A DNA stretch of 64,000 nt from Prauserella_A sp040635515 (GTDB taxonomy: Bacteria; Actinomycetota; Actinomycetes; Mycobacteriales; Pseudonocardiaceae): NCBI GenBank assembly GCA_040635515.1, contig JBEYHY010000010.1, positions 62,001 to 126,000 on the forward strand, in the 5' to 3' direction. The position numbers and the translations under genes were made by a program. Positions 16,494-25,064 of the stretch are shown here, piece after piece (the stretch's first letter is position 1; each line of letters begins with the position of its first letter). The notes beneath the pieces were generated by a model. That model made no database searches and was not told the origin of the DNA. It saw nothing but the letters and a program-made list of their open reading frames with translations.

Positions 16494-17906
16494 GTGAGCG
16501 AGATGGTGGAGACAACGGAACTGTTGCGCACCGCGGCCAACGAGGTCACCCGGTACCTCGCGAGCCTGCCGGAACGACCGGTGGCCACCCCGGTGGATCG
16601 CGAGGCACTGCGGGCCGGTTTCGGATCGGAGTTACCCGACGGCCCCAGCCCGCCGCACACGGTGCTGGCGGCGTTGTGCGCCGCGGCCGAGCCGGGCCTG
16701 GTCGCGACGGCGGGCCCTCGGTACTTCGGATTCGTGACTGGAGGTTCCCTTCCCTCGGCGACCGCTGCCGACCTGCTTGCCGTCGGCTGGGATCAGAACG
16801 CGTTCAACCGCGTGCTGTCTCCCGCGGCCGAGGCCGCGGAGGATTGCGCGGGACGCTGGCTCAAGGAACTGCTCGGTATCCCCGCCACCGCGTCGACTGG
16901 CTTCGTCACGGGAGGGCAGGCGGCCAACACCGTGTGCCTCGCCGCGGCGAGGCACCGGGTGCTCGCCGGCGCGGGCTGGGACGTGGAATCGCAAGGGCTT
17001 TCCGGGGCGCCCGCCGTGCGGATCGTGGCGAGCGAGGAACGGCACGCCACCATCGACAGGGCGTTGCGGCTGCTCGGTTTCGGGACCGGCGCGGTCACCG
17101 AGGTTCGCGCGGACGCCAATGGCGCGATCGATGTTGCCGACCTCGCCAGGGTGCTCGGCGAGCTCGGCGAGGACGGCGGTCCCGTCATCGGCTGCCTGCA
17201 AGCGGGCAACGTCAACACCGGGGCCTGCGACGACCTGCGCGCGGCGGCGGAACTGCTGCACCGGCACGGCGCATGGGTACACGTCGACGGAGCCTTCGGA
17301 CTGTGGGCCGCGGCGAACCCGGAGACCGCCGCGCTCGTCGACGGTGTCGACCTCGCCGACTCCTGGGCCTGCGACGGGCACAAATGGCTCAACGTGCCCT
17401 ACGACAGCGGGTTCGCGTTCTGCGCCGATCCCGAGGCACACGCGGCGGCGGTGTCCTACACCGCCGCCTACCTCGTCGGTTCCGGCGGCGAGGCCTCGCT
17501 CGCCGACCACACCCTGGAATCGTCGCGGAGGGCACGGGGCTTCGCGGTGTGGGCCGCGCTGCGGGAACTGGGCCGATCGGGGGTCGCCGAACTCGTCGGC
17601 CGATGCCGCGTGCTCACCCGCAGGTTCGCTTCGGCGCTGGCCGAAGGCGGGGCCGAGATCGGCAACGACGTCGTGCTCAATCAAGCACTCGTGCGCTTCT
17701 CCTCCGACGAGCACACCGACCGGGTCATCGCCGCGGTGCAGCGCGAGGGAACCTGCTGGCTCGGCGGAACCACCTGGCGCGGCCGCCGCTACATCCGGGT
17801 GTCGGTGTCGAACTGGTCGACGAAGGAATCCGACGTGGACCGCTCGGCCGAAGCCGTGCTGCGCGCGGCGGTGTCCGAGGCAGCAGCGACCGGTTCCGGG
17901 GGATAG
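16494..17906 (+). CDS. Group II PLP-dependent decarboxylase
   Basis: About 470 residues. The PLP-binding lysine is in CDGHKWLN, with YFGFVTGGSLPSA and STGFVTGGQAANT typical of aromatic-amino-acid/glutamate decarboxylase-like proteins. The GTG at 16494 lies 7 nt after a TAGAGT -10-like box (16481-16486), so the gene may be leaderless; ATG 16503 is the alternative. Its 3' end overlaps the convergent BluB gene by 118 bp. The substrate is unknown; a tyrosine, tryptophan or diaminobutyrate-type amino acid is possible for the family. Confidence 0.88.
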   Translation: MSEMVETTELLRTAANEVTRYLASLPERPVATPVDREALRAGFGSELPDGPSPPHTVLAALCAAAEPGLVATAGPRYFGFVTGGSLPSATAADLLAVGWDQNAFNRVLSPAAEAAEDCAGRWLKELLGIPATASTGFVTGGQAANTVCLAAARHRVLAGAGWDVESQGLSGAPAVRIVASEERHATIDRALRLLGFGTGAVTEVRADANGAIDVADLARVLGELGEDGGPVIGCLQAGNVNTGACDDLRAAAELLHRHGAWVHVDGAFGLWAAANPETAALVDGVDLADSWACDGHKWLNVPYDSGFAFCADPEAHAAAVSYTAAYLVGSGGEASLADHTLESSRRARGFAVWAALRELGRSGVAELVGRCRVLTRRFASALAEGGAEIGNDVVLNQALVRFSSDEHTDRVIAAVQREGTCWLGGTTWRGRRYIRVSVSNWSTKESDVDRSAEAVLRAAVSEAAATGSGG

Positions 17907-18532
17907 CGCTCGTCGTGCACGACGTCGGCCAGCGGCATCCTGCTGCGCCAGCGGTGCCGCTCCAGGTCGGGAACCTCGGCCAGTTCGCTTACCGGTCCCA
18001 CGCACAACCACGCGACCGGCCGTACCGCCGGGGGAATGCCGACGAGTTCGCGCAGGAAGTCCTCGCGGTAGAAGCTGACCCAGCCGACGCCGAGGCCCTC
18101 GGCGGTCGCCGCGAGCCACAGGTTCTGGATGGCGAGGCACACCGAGTACAACCCGGCGTCGGCGATGGCGTGCCTGCCGAGTACGGCGGGGGAGCCGCGC
18201 CGGGGGTCGTAGGTGACCACGATCGACAGCGTCGACTCCATGATGCCCTCGACGCTGATGCGGGAGAACGTCTCGGCGCGTTCACCGCTGAGTTCCCCGG
18301 CGAACCGCCGCCGCTCGTCGTGGACATGGTCGCGAAACCGCTGCCTCGTCGCCTTGTCGCGCACGAGCACGAAGTCCCACGGCTGGCTCAGCCCGACGCT
18401 GGGCGCCGCGTGTGCCGCGGTCAGCACGCGGTGCAGCACGTCCTCGGGCAGCGGGGCGCCGGTGAACTCGGTGCGCACGTCCCTGCGGCGAGCGCACAAC
18501 TCGTAGAACGCCGAGGTGAAGTCAGTGGACAC
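17789..18532 (-). CDS. bluB: 5,6-dimethylbenzimidazole synthase (BluB-type flavin destructase)
   Basis: 247 residues, nitroreductase fold. Typical BluB segments are AAPSVGLSQPWDFVLV, GRHAIADAGLYSVCLAIQNL, and GVGWVSFYREDFLRELVGIP with PVAWLCVGPV. BluB consumes reduced FMN and oxygen to form the lower ligand of vitamin B12. The conserved part ends near VVHDERYPPEP. The last ~39 codons, a Ser/Ala/Thr-rich tail, are read antisense to the end of the PLP decarboxylase gene and have no obvious family match. No other cobalamin gene is in the window. Confidence 0.88.
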   Translation of the reverse strand: MSTDFTSAFYELCARRRDVRTEFTGAPLPEDVLHRVLTAAHAAPSVGLSQPWDFVLVRDKATRQRFRDHVHDERRRFAGELSGERAETFSRISVEGIMESTLSIVVTYDPRRGSPAVLGRHAIADAGLYSVCLAIQNLWLAATAEGLGVGWVSFYREDFLRELVGIPPAVRPVAWLCVGPVSELAEVPDLERHRWRSRMPLADVVHDERYPPEPVAAASDTAARSTASAERSTSDSFVDQFDTDTRM

Positions 18533-18622
18533 GACCCGACTCTAAGGCCGGGCGCCGAGCCGATGAAAGGCACCCCGGTCTGAACGTCCATAATGGACGC
18601 TCGCGCTGGAAGTGCGGCCGGG

Positions 18623-19207
18623 TTACCATTCCTGCCGTTTGAGGCCGACGAGCACCCTGTCGACGAGCGCGGGGTCGACCCCGGCGGACTGCTGCTGCCA
18701 CGGCGGCAGCGCCTGCTGCGGGCCGCCTTGCTCGCCGGAGTGGCGCGCGGGCGCCGGGTTCCCCTCCGGCTGCTGGGTGTACTCGCCGGTCTGCGAGCGC
18801 CGGTCGCCCCTGTGCGGGAGACGGACCGAGTCCGCGCTGATCCCGCCAGGAAGCGGTACCTCACACCAGACCAGCTTGCCCCTTCCTTCAAGGGGAACGG
18901 CGCCGGTGCGTCTGCCGGGCACCTGCGGAGCCGTGTCGTGGACCCTGGCCCGCTGATCGTCCTCCACCTCGATCACGAGGCAGTCGCCGGAAAGCCGCAG
19001 CCGCACCGTGACGAAACCGGGTGCCCTCGCGTCGGTGGTGTCGACGACCGCCTGCACCAGCAGTCGCGCGGCTTTCGTCGCGTCGTCGAACATGATCGGC
19101 AACGACCATTCGGTCAGCGAGAAGCGGACGAAGAGGTCGGTGCAGTTGACGGCGCTGGGCAGTGCGACGAGCCGGAGGTCGTCGACCTGCGCGGTCTGGC
19201 GATTCAC
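18623..19207 (-). CDS. RsbW-like ATP-binding regulatory protein (HATPase_c_2)
   Basis: About 194 residues from GTG 19205-19207, chosen because GGAAGG stands 7 nt upstream. Residues ~12-130 resemble the anti-sigma-factor kinase fold common in actinobacteria (LPSAVNCTDLFVRFSLTEW, an ATP-site segment VIEVEDD). The classical N-box asparagine is not evident, so kinase activity is uncertain. The last ~65 residues are a Gln/Pro/Gly-rich tail. It lies divergently upstream of the conservon operon; relatives are often found beside roadblock/GTPase operons. Confidence 0.75.
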   Translation of the reverse strand: MNRQTAQVDDLRLVALPSAVNCTDLFVRFSLTEWSLPIMFDDATKAARLLVQAVVDTTDARAPGFVTVRLRLSGDCLVIEVEDDQRARVHDTAPQVPGRRTGAVPLEGRGKLVWCEVPLPGGISADSVRLPHRGDRRSQTGEYTQQPEGNPAPARHSGEQGGPQQALPPWQQQSAGVDPALVDRVLVGLKRQEW

Positions 19208-19672
19208 AGAGGATCCTTCCACGGTCGCGTCCCACGCGAGCTGCAAGCTGCGCCCGAAGGCCCGTATCTTGCCAAGTACTCACCACGGTTGTCGATCCAG
19301 GGTGGGCAGTCGATTCGGGCACCCCGGGCGCGGCGGGAGTTCTTCTCCGCGTAGACCCGTTGAGTCAGGGGTTAGCCGGTGTGGTGGCAGGGGAGTGGAT
19401 CCGCCGGTGATCTTCGTCGCGTTCGGTCACTTCCGGCGGCACCGATACGAAATCCTGGTGACGCCGAAGCGCGCATTCGGGGCAGGGCGGTCGTTGTTGG
19501 TGTTTCCCGGGCCGCCGATGTCAGTTGTTGCTGACTGAGCGAACAACCGGGAGTCACCGTGGGCAACCAAACTTGAACTGGTTGTGGACAACGGCCGCAA
19601 GGTCTGCTTGCATAGCTGCGTCGGTCACGGGGGTGACCGAACCGATATAGGCCCGTACGCGAAAAGAAAGTA
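19208..19672. promoter_or_regulatory. Conservon upstream region with inverted repeat over the promoter
   Basis: In this 465-bp non-coding gap, 8-bp arms TCGGTCAC and GTGACCGA (19621-19628, 19633-19640, spacer GGGG) are followed by a TATAGG -10-like box at 19646-19651, 21 bp before the histidine-kinase GTG. The repeat covers the expected -35 position and is a good operator candidate. No gene is supported in the rest of the gap. Confidence 0.5.
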
Positions 19673-21067
19673 GTGGACTGCATGGCGAGGCGGGCGAGAG
19701 CGCGAGACTTGCTGGACCGCTCACGACTGCTGCTGGATCGCTCACGAGTGGCGGCAGCACACATCCTCGATCCCCCGAGGCACGCACCTCCCGACCGGCT
19801 GGCCATCGGCGCGGTTCCGGCGGGACAGCCCGGGGATTCCGCGGCGGGCGAGCCCGCCCGGCACACGGCACCCGCGCCCGATGCCCTCGTCGACATCTGC
19901 GCGAGCATCGCTCTGCGCGACCTCAACCTGGTGGACTCACTGCTGTCCCAGCTTGAGGAGATGGAGACGAAGGAAGAGGACGAGGAACGGCTCGGGCAGC
20001 TCTACCGGCTCGACCACCTCGCGACCCGGTTGCGGCGCAACGCCGAGAACCTGAGGGTTCTCGCGGGCAGGGACGCCAGCGACAGCTCGGCCGACACGGC
20101 ATCGCTCGTCGACGCGGTGCGCGGCGCGATGTCGTCGATCGACCAGTACTCGCGGATCACCATCGGCAGGGTCGTGTCGCTGGGCGTCGTCGGCTTCGCC
20201 GCCGAGGACCTCAGCAGGCTGCTTGCCGAACTGCTGGACAACGCCGCCAACCAGTCGCCACCGAACTCGCTGGTCAGGGTGAGCGCACACCTCACGGAAC
20301 AGGGCAGTGTGCTCGTGCGGATCGAGGACGAGGGCATCGGCCTTCCCCCCGAACGCCTCGACGAGCTGAACAACCGGCTGGCCAACGCGCCGGTCCTCGA
20401 CGACGACTCGGTGCGGCACATGGGACTCGCGGTGGTGAGGAGGCTCGCCGTCCGGCACGACATGCGGGTCTCGCTCGACCGCAGGCTTCCGCACGGCACC
20501 ACGGCGACAGTGCTCGTGCCATCGTCGCTCGTCGCCGAACTGCCGGAGGCGAGCTGGACGGGAGCGCAGACGGTGGTGCTCGGTCAGAGCGGAAGGCACG
20601 CGCGCAACTGGCTTCCCGAGCACATCGAGGAACCCGCGCACAACAACTCCGGATCGCTGCCCGCTTCGGTTCCGTCCCCGCCGACCCACGGCGAAGCGGG
20701 CGCGACCGACACCGGGCTTCCCCGGCGCACGCCGAGCAAGCCGGCGAACGACACCCCTTCTCCCCGGCGGAGGCCGTCCCCGTCCCCGGTCGTCGGCGGC
20801 ACCACGGCGAGCGGCTTGCCGAGGCGAGTGTCGAGAAGTCTCAAGAACCCCACGGGAAACAAGGAAGGCGAGGCCGCGCCCGCGCTGTCCGGCGACCTGG
20901 ACGCGATCGACGAGGCGGGGCAGGATCAGCTGCTCGCCGACCTCGGCGCGTTCAGCGACGGCGAGCAGGCGGCCCAAGACGAGCACGACGCCCGTGGAGC
21001 GCACAGTGAGCGTGGCGAGGGCAGCAGTGGCGAAGCCGACACGAGCACTGAGGGAAAGCAGCAGTGA
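19673..21067 (+). CDS. Conservon sensor histidine kinase-like ATPase (CvnA type), soluble
   Basis: 464 residues. The histidine-containing helix reads YRLDHLATRLRRNAENLRVL (about residues 111-130), followed by an ATPase domain with LLAELLDNAANQSP (N-box) and VRIEDEGIGLPP (G1). A ~180-residue Pro/Ser/Glu-rich C-terminal tail follows, as in Streptomyces CvnA. Unlike many CvnA proteins, no transmembrane or NIT/HAMP region is present: an in-frame stop 39 nt upstream of the GTG rules out a longer N-terminus. It overlaps the roadblock gene by 4 nt (GTGA), so the two are coupled. GTG 19673 or ATG 19682 may be the start. Confidence 0.87.
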   Translation: MDCMARRARARDLLDRSRLLLDRSRVAAAHILDPPRHAPPDRLAIGAVPAGQPGDSAAGEPARHTAPAPDALVDICASIALRDLNLVDSLLSQLEEMETKEEDEERLGQLYRLDHLATRLRRNAENLRVLAGRDASDSSADTASLVDAVRGAMSSIDQYSRITIGRVVSLGVVGFAAEDLSRLLAELLDNAANQSPPNSLVRVSAHLTEQGSVLVRIEDEGIGLPPERLDELNNRLANAPVLDDDSVRHMGLAVVRRLAVRHDMRVSLDRRLPHGTTATVLVPSSLVAELPEASWTGAQTVVLGQSGRHARNWLPEHIEEPAHNNSGSLPASVPSPPTHGEAGATDTGLPRRTPSKPANDTPSPRRRPSPSPVVGGTTASGLPRRVSRSLKNPTGNKEGEAAPALSGDLDAIDEAGQDQLLADLGAFSDGEQAAQDEHDARGAHSERGEGSSGEADTSTEGKQQ

Positions 21068-21513
21068 CACCCGACATCGACTCGACGAGCGCACAGACCC
21101 AGAACTTCTCCTGGCTGATCAACGATTTCGTCCGCAAGGTCCACGGCGTCACCCACGCGCTGATCATGTCGGCGGACGGGTTTCCGCTGACCGCCTCCGA
21201 CGAGGTCAGCAATGAGGACGCCGAGCAGCTCGCCGCCATCGCCAGCGGGCTGCTCAGCCTCGCCCGCAACAGCGCGACGCTGTTCGACAAGGGCACCTGC
21301 GAGCAGATCATCATCCGGCTCTCCCAGGGGTACTTCCTGTTCATGGGCATCGGTTCCGGCGCGGGCCTCGCGGTGCTGACCGGTCCCGACTGCGACATGA
21401 AGGTCGTCGCCTACGAGATGACCCAGTTCGTCCGCAACGCCGGTCACGCGCTGACCCCCGAGATCCGTGCCGACCTGCGCCGCGTGCTCACCGCACGGCG
21501 TTCGCAGGCTTGA
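21064..21513 (+). CDS. Roadblock/LC7 domain protein (CvnB type)
   Basis: 149 residues with a roadblock fold (SWLINDFVRKVHGVTHALIMSADG, then GYFLFMGIGSGAGLAVLTGP). In Streptomyces conservons, CvnB is thought to modulate the Ras-like GTPase CvnD as a GAP/scaffold-like partner. The GTG start overlaps the stop of the kinase gene by 4 nt. It is the second gene of a canonical cvnABCD order. Confidence 0.93.
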   Translation: MTPDIDSTSAQTQNFSWLINDFVRKVHGVTHALIMSADGFPLTASDEVSNEDAEQLAAIASGLLSLARNSATLFDKGTCEQIIIRLSQGYFLFMGIGSGAGLAVLTGPDCDMKVVAYEMTQFVRNAGHALTPEIRADLRRVLTARRSQA

Positions 21514-21535
21514 CCCGGACGAGGATGTGATCACT

Positions 21536-21916
21536 GTGTCCCAAGAGAACTCCTCAGCGCAGGCACACCGGAAAATGCGCAGCAAGCGCATCCGGCCGTA
21601 CGCGCTCACCGGGGGCCGGACGAAACCGCGCTACGACCTGCTTGTGGAAACGCTTGTCTCGGTGCCGCACTACGACCCGAGCCTGAGCGACTCCCTCATG
21701 CCGGAGTCGCAGTTGTTGTACGAACGCGCCCGCACCCGGGTGTCCATCGCGGAGTTGTCCGTGGTGATGACGATTCCGCTGGGTGTGGTGCGGGTGCTGG
21801 TGAGCGATCTCGCCGCGCAAGGGGCGATCTACATCCACCCCACCGCGGCGGCCTACCAGCACGATCGGAATGTACTCGAGAGGATCCTCGATGGACTCAA
21901 GCGGCTACCGGTCTGA
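21536..21916 (+). CDS. DUF742 protein (CvnC type)
   Basis: About 126 residues from GTG 21536. The N-terminal RPYALTGGRTKP motif is the DUF742 hallmark. The second half (RVSIAELSVVMTIPLGVVRVLVSDLAAQG) looks like a winged helix-turn-helix, as noted for the family. It is the third conservon component, overlapping the GTPase gene by 26 nt. GTG 21527 is an alternative start. Confidence 0.92.
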   Translation: MSQENSSAQAHRKMRSKRIRPYALTGGRTKPRYDLLVETLVSVPHYDPSLSDSLMPESQLLYERARTRVSIAELSVVMTIPLGVVRVLVSDLAAQGAIYIHPTAAAYQHDRNVLERILDGLKRLPV

Positions 21917-22538
21917 GCGGGCGGCCGAGCCCTCGGAAGGAGAAACCGACGCCGGTCTGCTCACGGTTTCCGCGAAGATCGTCATCGCAGGCGGTTTCGG
22001 CGTCGGCAAGACGACGTTCGTCGGCTCCGTCTCCGAGGTGCCTCCGCTCAACACCGAAGCGTGGATGACCGAAGCGGGCTCGGGGGTGGACGACCTTCCG
22101 CCGGGCGGCGGGAAGTCGACCACGACCGTCGCGATGGACTTCGGCAGGATCACGCTGCACTCGGATCTGTTGCTGTACTTGTTCGGCACGCCGGGGCAGG
22201 CCAGGTTCTGGTTCCTGTGGGACGACCTCTCTCGGGGCGCGCTCGGCGCCATCGTGCTCGTCGACACCACGAGGATCGATCAGTCGTTCGCGGCGATCAA
22301 CTACTTCGAGAACGACTCGGACCTTCCTTTCATCGTGGCGGTCAACAGGTTCGACGGCGAGATGCACCACGAGCTGGACGAGATCAGGGACGCTCTCGCG
22401 CTGAGCCCGGACATCCCGCTCATCACCTGCGACGCGCGGGATCCGGCCTCGACGGCCGCCGCGCTACGTGAGCTCGTCACCTACACGTTGTCGCTGGCTG
22501 AGCTTTCGGAACCGGGGAGGGTACGAGCACATGCGTAA
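21891..22538 (+). CDS. Conservon Ras-like GTPase (CvnD type)
   Basis: 215 residues from ATG 21891 (AGAGG upstream). GTPase motifs are GGFGVGKTTF (G1), LFGTPGQARF (G3) and VNRFDG (G4), with the typical MTEAGSGVD/STTVAMDFGRI block of bacterial conservon GTPases. It presumably acts as the switch of a membrane- or cytosol-based signalling complex with CvnA-C. It overlaps the next gene (flavoprotein monooxygenase) by 8 nt, so the effector enzyme is translationally coupled. Confidence 0.95.
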   Translation: MDSSGYRSERAAEPSEGETDAGLLTVSAKIVIAGGFGVGKTTFVGSVSEVPPLNTEAWMTEAGSGVDDLPPGGGKSTTTVAMDFGRITLHSDLLLYLFGTPGQARFWFLWDDLSRGALGAIVLVDTTRIDQSFAAINYFENDSDLPFIVAVNRFDGEMHHELDEIRDALALSPDIPLITCDARDPASTAAALRELVTYTLSLAELSEPGRVRAHA

Positions 22539-23763
22539 GATCCTGATCGTCGGAGCCGGTCAATCCGGATTGCAGCTCGCGCTGACCTTGCGCGAGCACA
22601 ATTACGACGTCACGGTCATGTCGGCCCGCACGCCCGACGAGATCCGCAAGGGCAGGGTCATGTCGACCCAATGCATGTTCCACGACGCGCTGCAGCACGA
22701 ACGCGACCACGACCTGAATCTGTGGGAGCGGGAGTGCGTGCGGGTCGAGGGTCTCGGCGTCTCGATCGCGGGCCCGGACAACAGCAGGGTCCTCGACTGG
22801 TTCGGCAAACTTGACAACTACGCGCAGTCGGTCGACCAGCGGGTGAAGATGGCGGGCTGGCTGGAACTGTTCGAGCGCAAGGGCGGCCAGCTCATCATCC
22901 ACGGGGTGACGACCTCCGACCTCGACAGGCTCGCGGGAATGTACGACCTCGTCGTGGTGGCGGCGGGCAAGGGCGAGCTGGTCGAGTTGTTCGATCGCAA
23001 CCCCGAACGTTCGCCCTACACCAGTCCGCAACGCGCGTTGTCACTGTGCTATGTGCACGGGCTGGAGCGCAGGCCGGAGCACCCGGAGTACGCCGCCGTG
23101 CGGTTCAATATCATCCCGGGTGTCGGCGAACTGTTCATGATTCCCGGCTACACGTTGAGCGGGAACTGCGACATTCTCTTCTTCGAGGGAATCCCCGGCG
23201 GCCCGCTCGACTGCTGGGGCGACCGGCCCGGCCCGCAGGAGCACCTCGACCGGATACTCGGCTTCATGAAGCAGTACCTGCCGTGGGAGTACGACAGGGC
23301 GCGCAACGTCGAGCTGACCGACGACAAGTCGACGCTTGCCGGCGGATACACCCCGGTCGTGCGCCACCCGGTCGGCGAACTGCCCTCGGGACACTCGGTG
23401 CTGGGAATGGCCGATGTCGTCGTGGCAAACGACCCGATCACGGGACAGGGCTCCAACAACGCGTCCAAGTGCGCGGCGGTGTTTCTCGACGCCATCCTCG
23501 AACGCGGCGACCTTCCCTACGACAAGGAATGGAAGAACGCGACGTTCGAGCGTTACTGGGACTACGCCCAGCACGTGACACAGTGGACGAACGCGATGCT
23601 GCAGCCGCCACCACCGCACGTGATGGAGATCCTGGGTGAAGCGGGTGTCAACCCTCAGGTGGCCCGTCGCTTCGCCAACGGGTTCAGCGATCCCTCTGAC
23701 TTCCAGAACTGGTTCCTCGATCCAGCCAAGGCGGCCGAGTACCTGGCGAGCGTGCGTAGTTGA
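22531..23763 (+). CDS. Styrene/indole monooxygenase-like FAD protein (StyA type), copy 1
   Basis: 410 residues from ATG 22531, overlapping the GTPase stop. An N-terminal Rossmann loop ILIVGAGQSGLQLAL, a central substrate-binding region and GMADVVVANDPITGQGSNNA mark it as a single-component-fold flavoprotein of the StyA group. Such proteins need a separate flavin reductase (StyB). They epoxidise or hydroxylate styrene- or indole-like substrates. No StyB-like gene is visible in the window. It occupies the position of the cytochrome P450 (CvnE) found after several Streptomyces conservons. Confidence 0.88.
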   Translation: MRKILIVGAGQSGLQLALTLREHNYDVTVMSARTPDEIRKGRVMSTQCMFHDALQHERDHDLNLWERECVRVEGLGVSIAGPDNSRVLDWFGKLDNYAQSVDQRVKMAGWLELFERKGGQLIIHGVTTSDLDRLAGMYDLVVVAAGKGELVELFDRNPERSPYTSPQRALSLCYVHGLERRPEHPEYAAVRFNIIPGVGELFMIPGYTLSGNCDILFFEGIPGGPLDCWGDRPGPQEHLDRILGFMKQYLPWEYDRARNVELTDDKSTLAGGYTPVVRHPVGELPSGHSVLGMADVVVANDPITGQGSNNASKCAAVFLDAILERGDLPYDKEWKNATFERYWDYAQHVTQWTNAMLQPPPPHVMEILGEAGVNPQVARRFANGFSDPSDFQNWFLDPAKAAEYLASVRS

Positions 23764-23800
23764 CCGACACACAACAAAATAACGAGAGGAACCTGCGCTG

Positions 23801-25030
23801 ATGCGGAAGATCCTGATCGTGGGTTCGGGGCAGTCCGGCCTGCAACTGGCCTTGACACTGCAACAGCACGGATACGACGTCACGATGATGTCGGCTCGAA
23901 CCCCGGATGAGATCCGGGCGAGCCGGGTGATGTCGACCCAGTGCATGTTCAACGAGGCGCTGAAGATCGAGCGTAAACACGAGCTCAATCTCTGGGACGA
24001 CGTGGCGCCGCGGATCACGCACCAAGGCGTGTCGATCGCGGGGCCGGACGGCGAGCGGGCCGTGAATTTCGCGGGGGCGTGGCCGGGTCCTGCCCAATCG
24101 ATTGACCAGAGGGTCAAGATGGCGGCCTGGCTCGAACTGTTCGAGGAGCGCGGCGGCAAGGTCGTCATCCACGGGGTCACCACCGCGGATCTCAACAGTC
24201 TCGCCGGAATGTACGAACTGACCATCGTCGCCGCGGGCAAGGGTGAACTGGTGGGCCTGTTCGACAGGGACGAGACGCGCTCGGTGTTCACCAAGCCGCA
24301 ACGGGCGCTCTCGGTGTCCTATGTGCACGGAGCGCAGTCGCGGCCGGAACGGCCGGGTGCGATCGACGTGTGGCTGAACATCGTTCCCGGTATCGGGGAG
24401 AACATCAACATCCCCGGGTACACGCTCAGCGGTCCTTGCGACATCGTCTACATGTCGGGTCACCACGGCGGGCCTTTCGATGCGTTCGGTGACCGGCCCG
24501 ACGCCGAGGAGCACTGGGCACGCCAGCTCGACCGGATGAAGAAGCATCTTCCCTGGGAGTACGAGCGGTTCCAGTACGCGAAGGTTACCGACTCGCGCGG
24601 CACGCTGGTCGGCGGATACACGCCGGTCGTGCGCAAGCCTGCGGGAGAGCTGCCGTCCGGTCGCATCGTGCTCGGCATGGCCGATGTCGTGGTGGCCAAC
24701 GACCCGATCACGGGACAGGGCTCCAACAACGCGGCGCGGTGTGCCGAGTACTACCTGCAGGGCATTCTGTCCAGGGGTGAGCTTCCGTTCGACAAGGAGT
24801 GGATGCACCGTACTTTCGAGACCTACTGGGAACACGCCCAGTACGTCACCCGGTTCACCAACACGATGCTCGGCCCGCCGCCGGACCACGTGATGGCGAT
24901 CCTTGGTACGGCCAACACGAACCAGCTCGTCGCCGATCGTTTTACCAACGGGGTCAACGATCCTTCGTCTCTGGCCGACTGGTTCTTCGAGCCCGAGCAG
25001 GCGATGGCCTATCTGGGCAGCGTGGCCTGA
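23801..25030 (+). CDS. Styrene/indole monooxygenase-like FAD protein (StyA type), copy 2
   Basis: 409 residues, a tandem paralogue of the preceding gene (same ILIVGSGQSGLQLAL start, RVMSTQCMF, and the same GMADVVVANDPITGQGSNNA segment). The spacing is 37 bp with a GAGAGG-type ribosome site. Extensive divergence in the middle region (the substrate domain, about residues 180-260) suggests different substrates, or a heteromeric pair, rather than recent duplication. It is the last gene of the conservon transcript. Confidence 0.88.
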   Translation: MRKILIVGSGQSGLQLALTLQQHGYDVTMMSARTPDEIRASRVMSTQCMFNEALKIERKHELNLWDDVAPRITHQGVSIAGPDGERAVNFAGAWPGPAQSIDQRVKMAAWLELFEERGGKVVIHGVTTADLNSLAGMYELTIVAAGKGELVGLFDRDETRSVFTKPQRALSVSYVHGAQSRPERPGAIDVWLNIVPGIGENINIPGYTLSGPCDIVYMSGHHGGPFDAFGDRPDAEEHWARQLDRMKKHLPWEYERFQYAKVTDSRGTLVGGYTPVVRKPAGELPSGRIVLGMADVVVANDPITGQGSNNAARCAEYYLQGILSRGELPFDKEWMHRTFETYWEHAQYVTRFTNTMLGPPPDHVMAILGTANTNQLVADRFTNGVNDPSSLADWFFEPEQAMAYLGSVA

Positions 25031-25064
25031 GGGGTGCTGCTCACCCGGATCACGATGGTGACCA

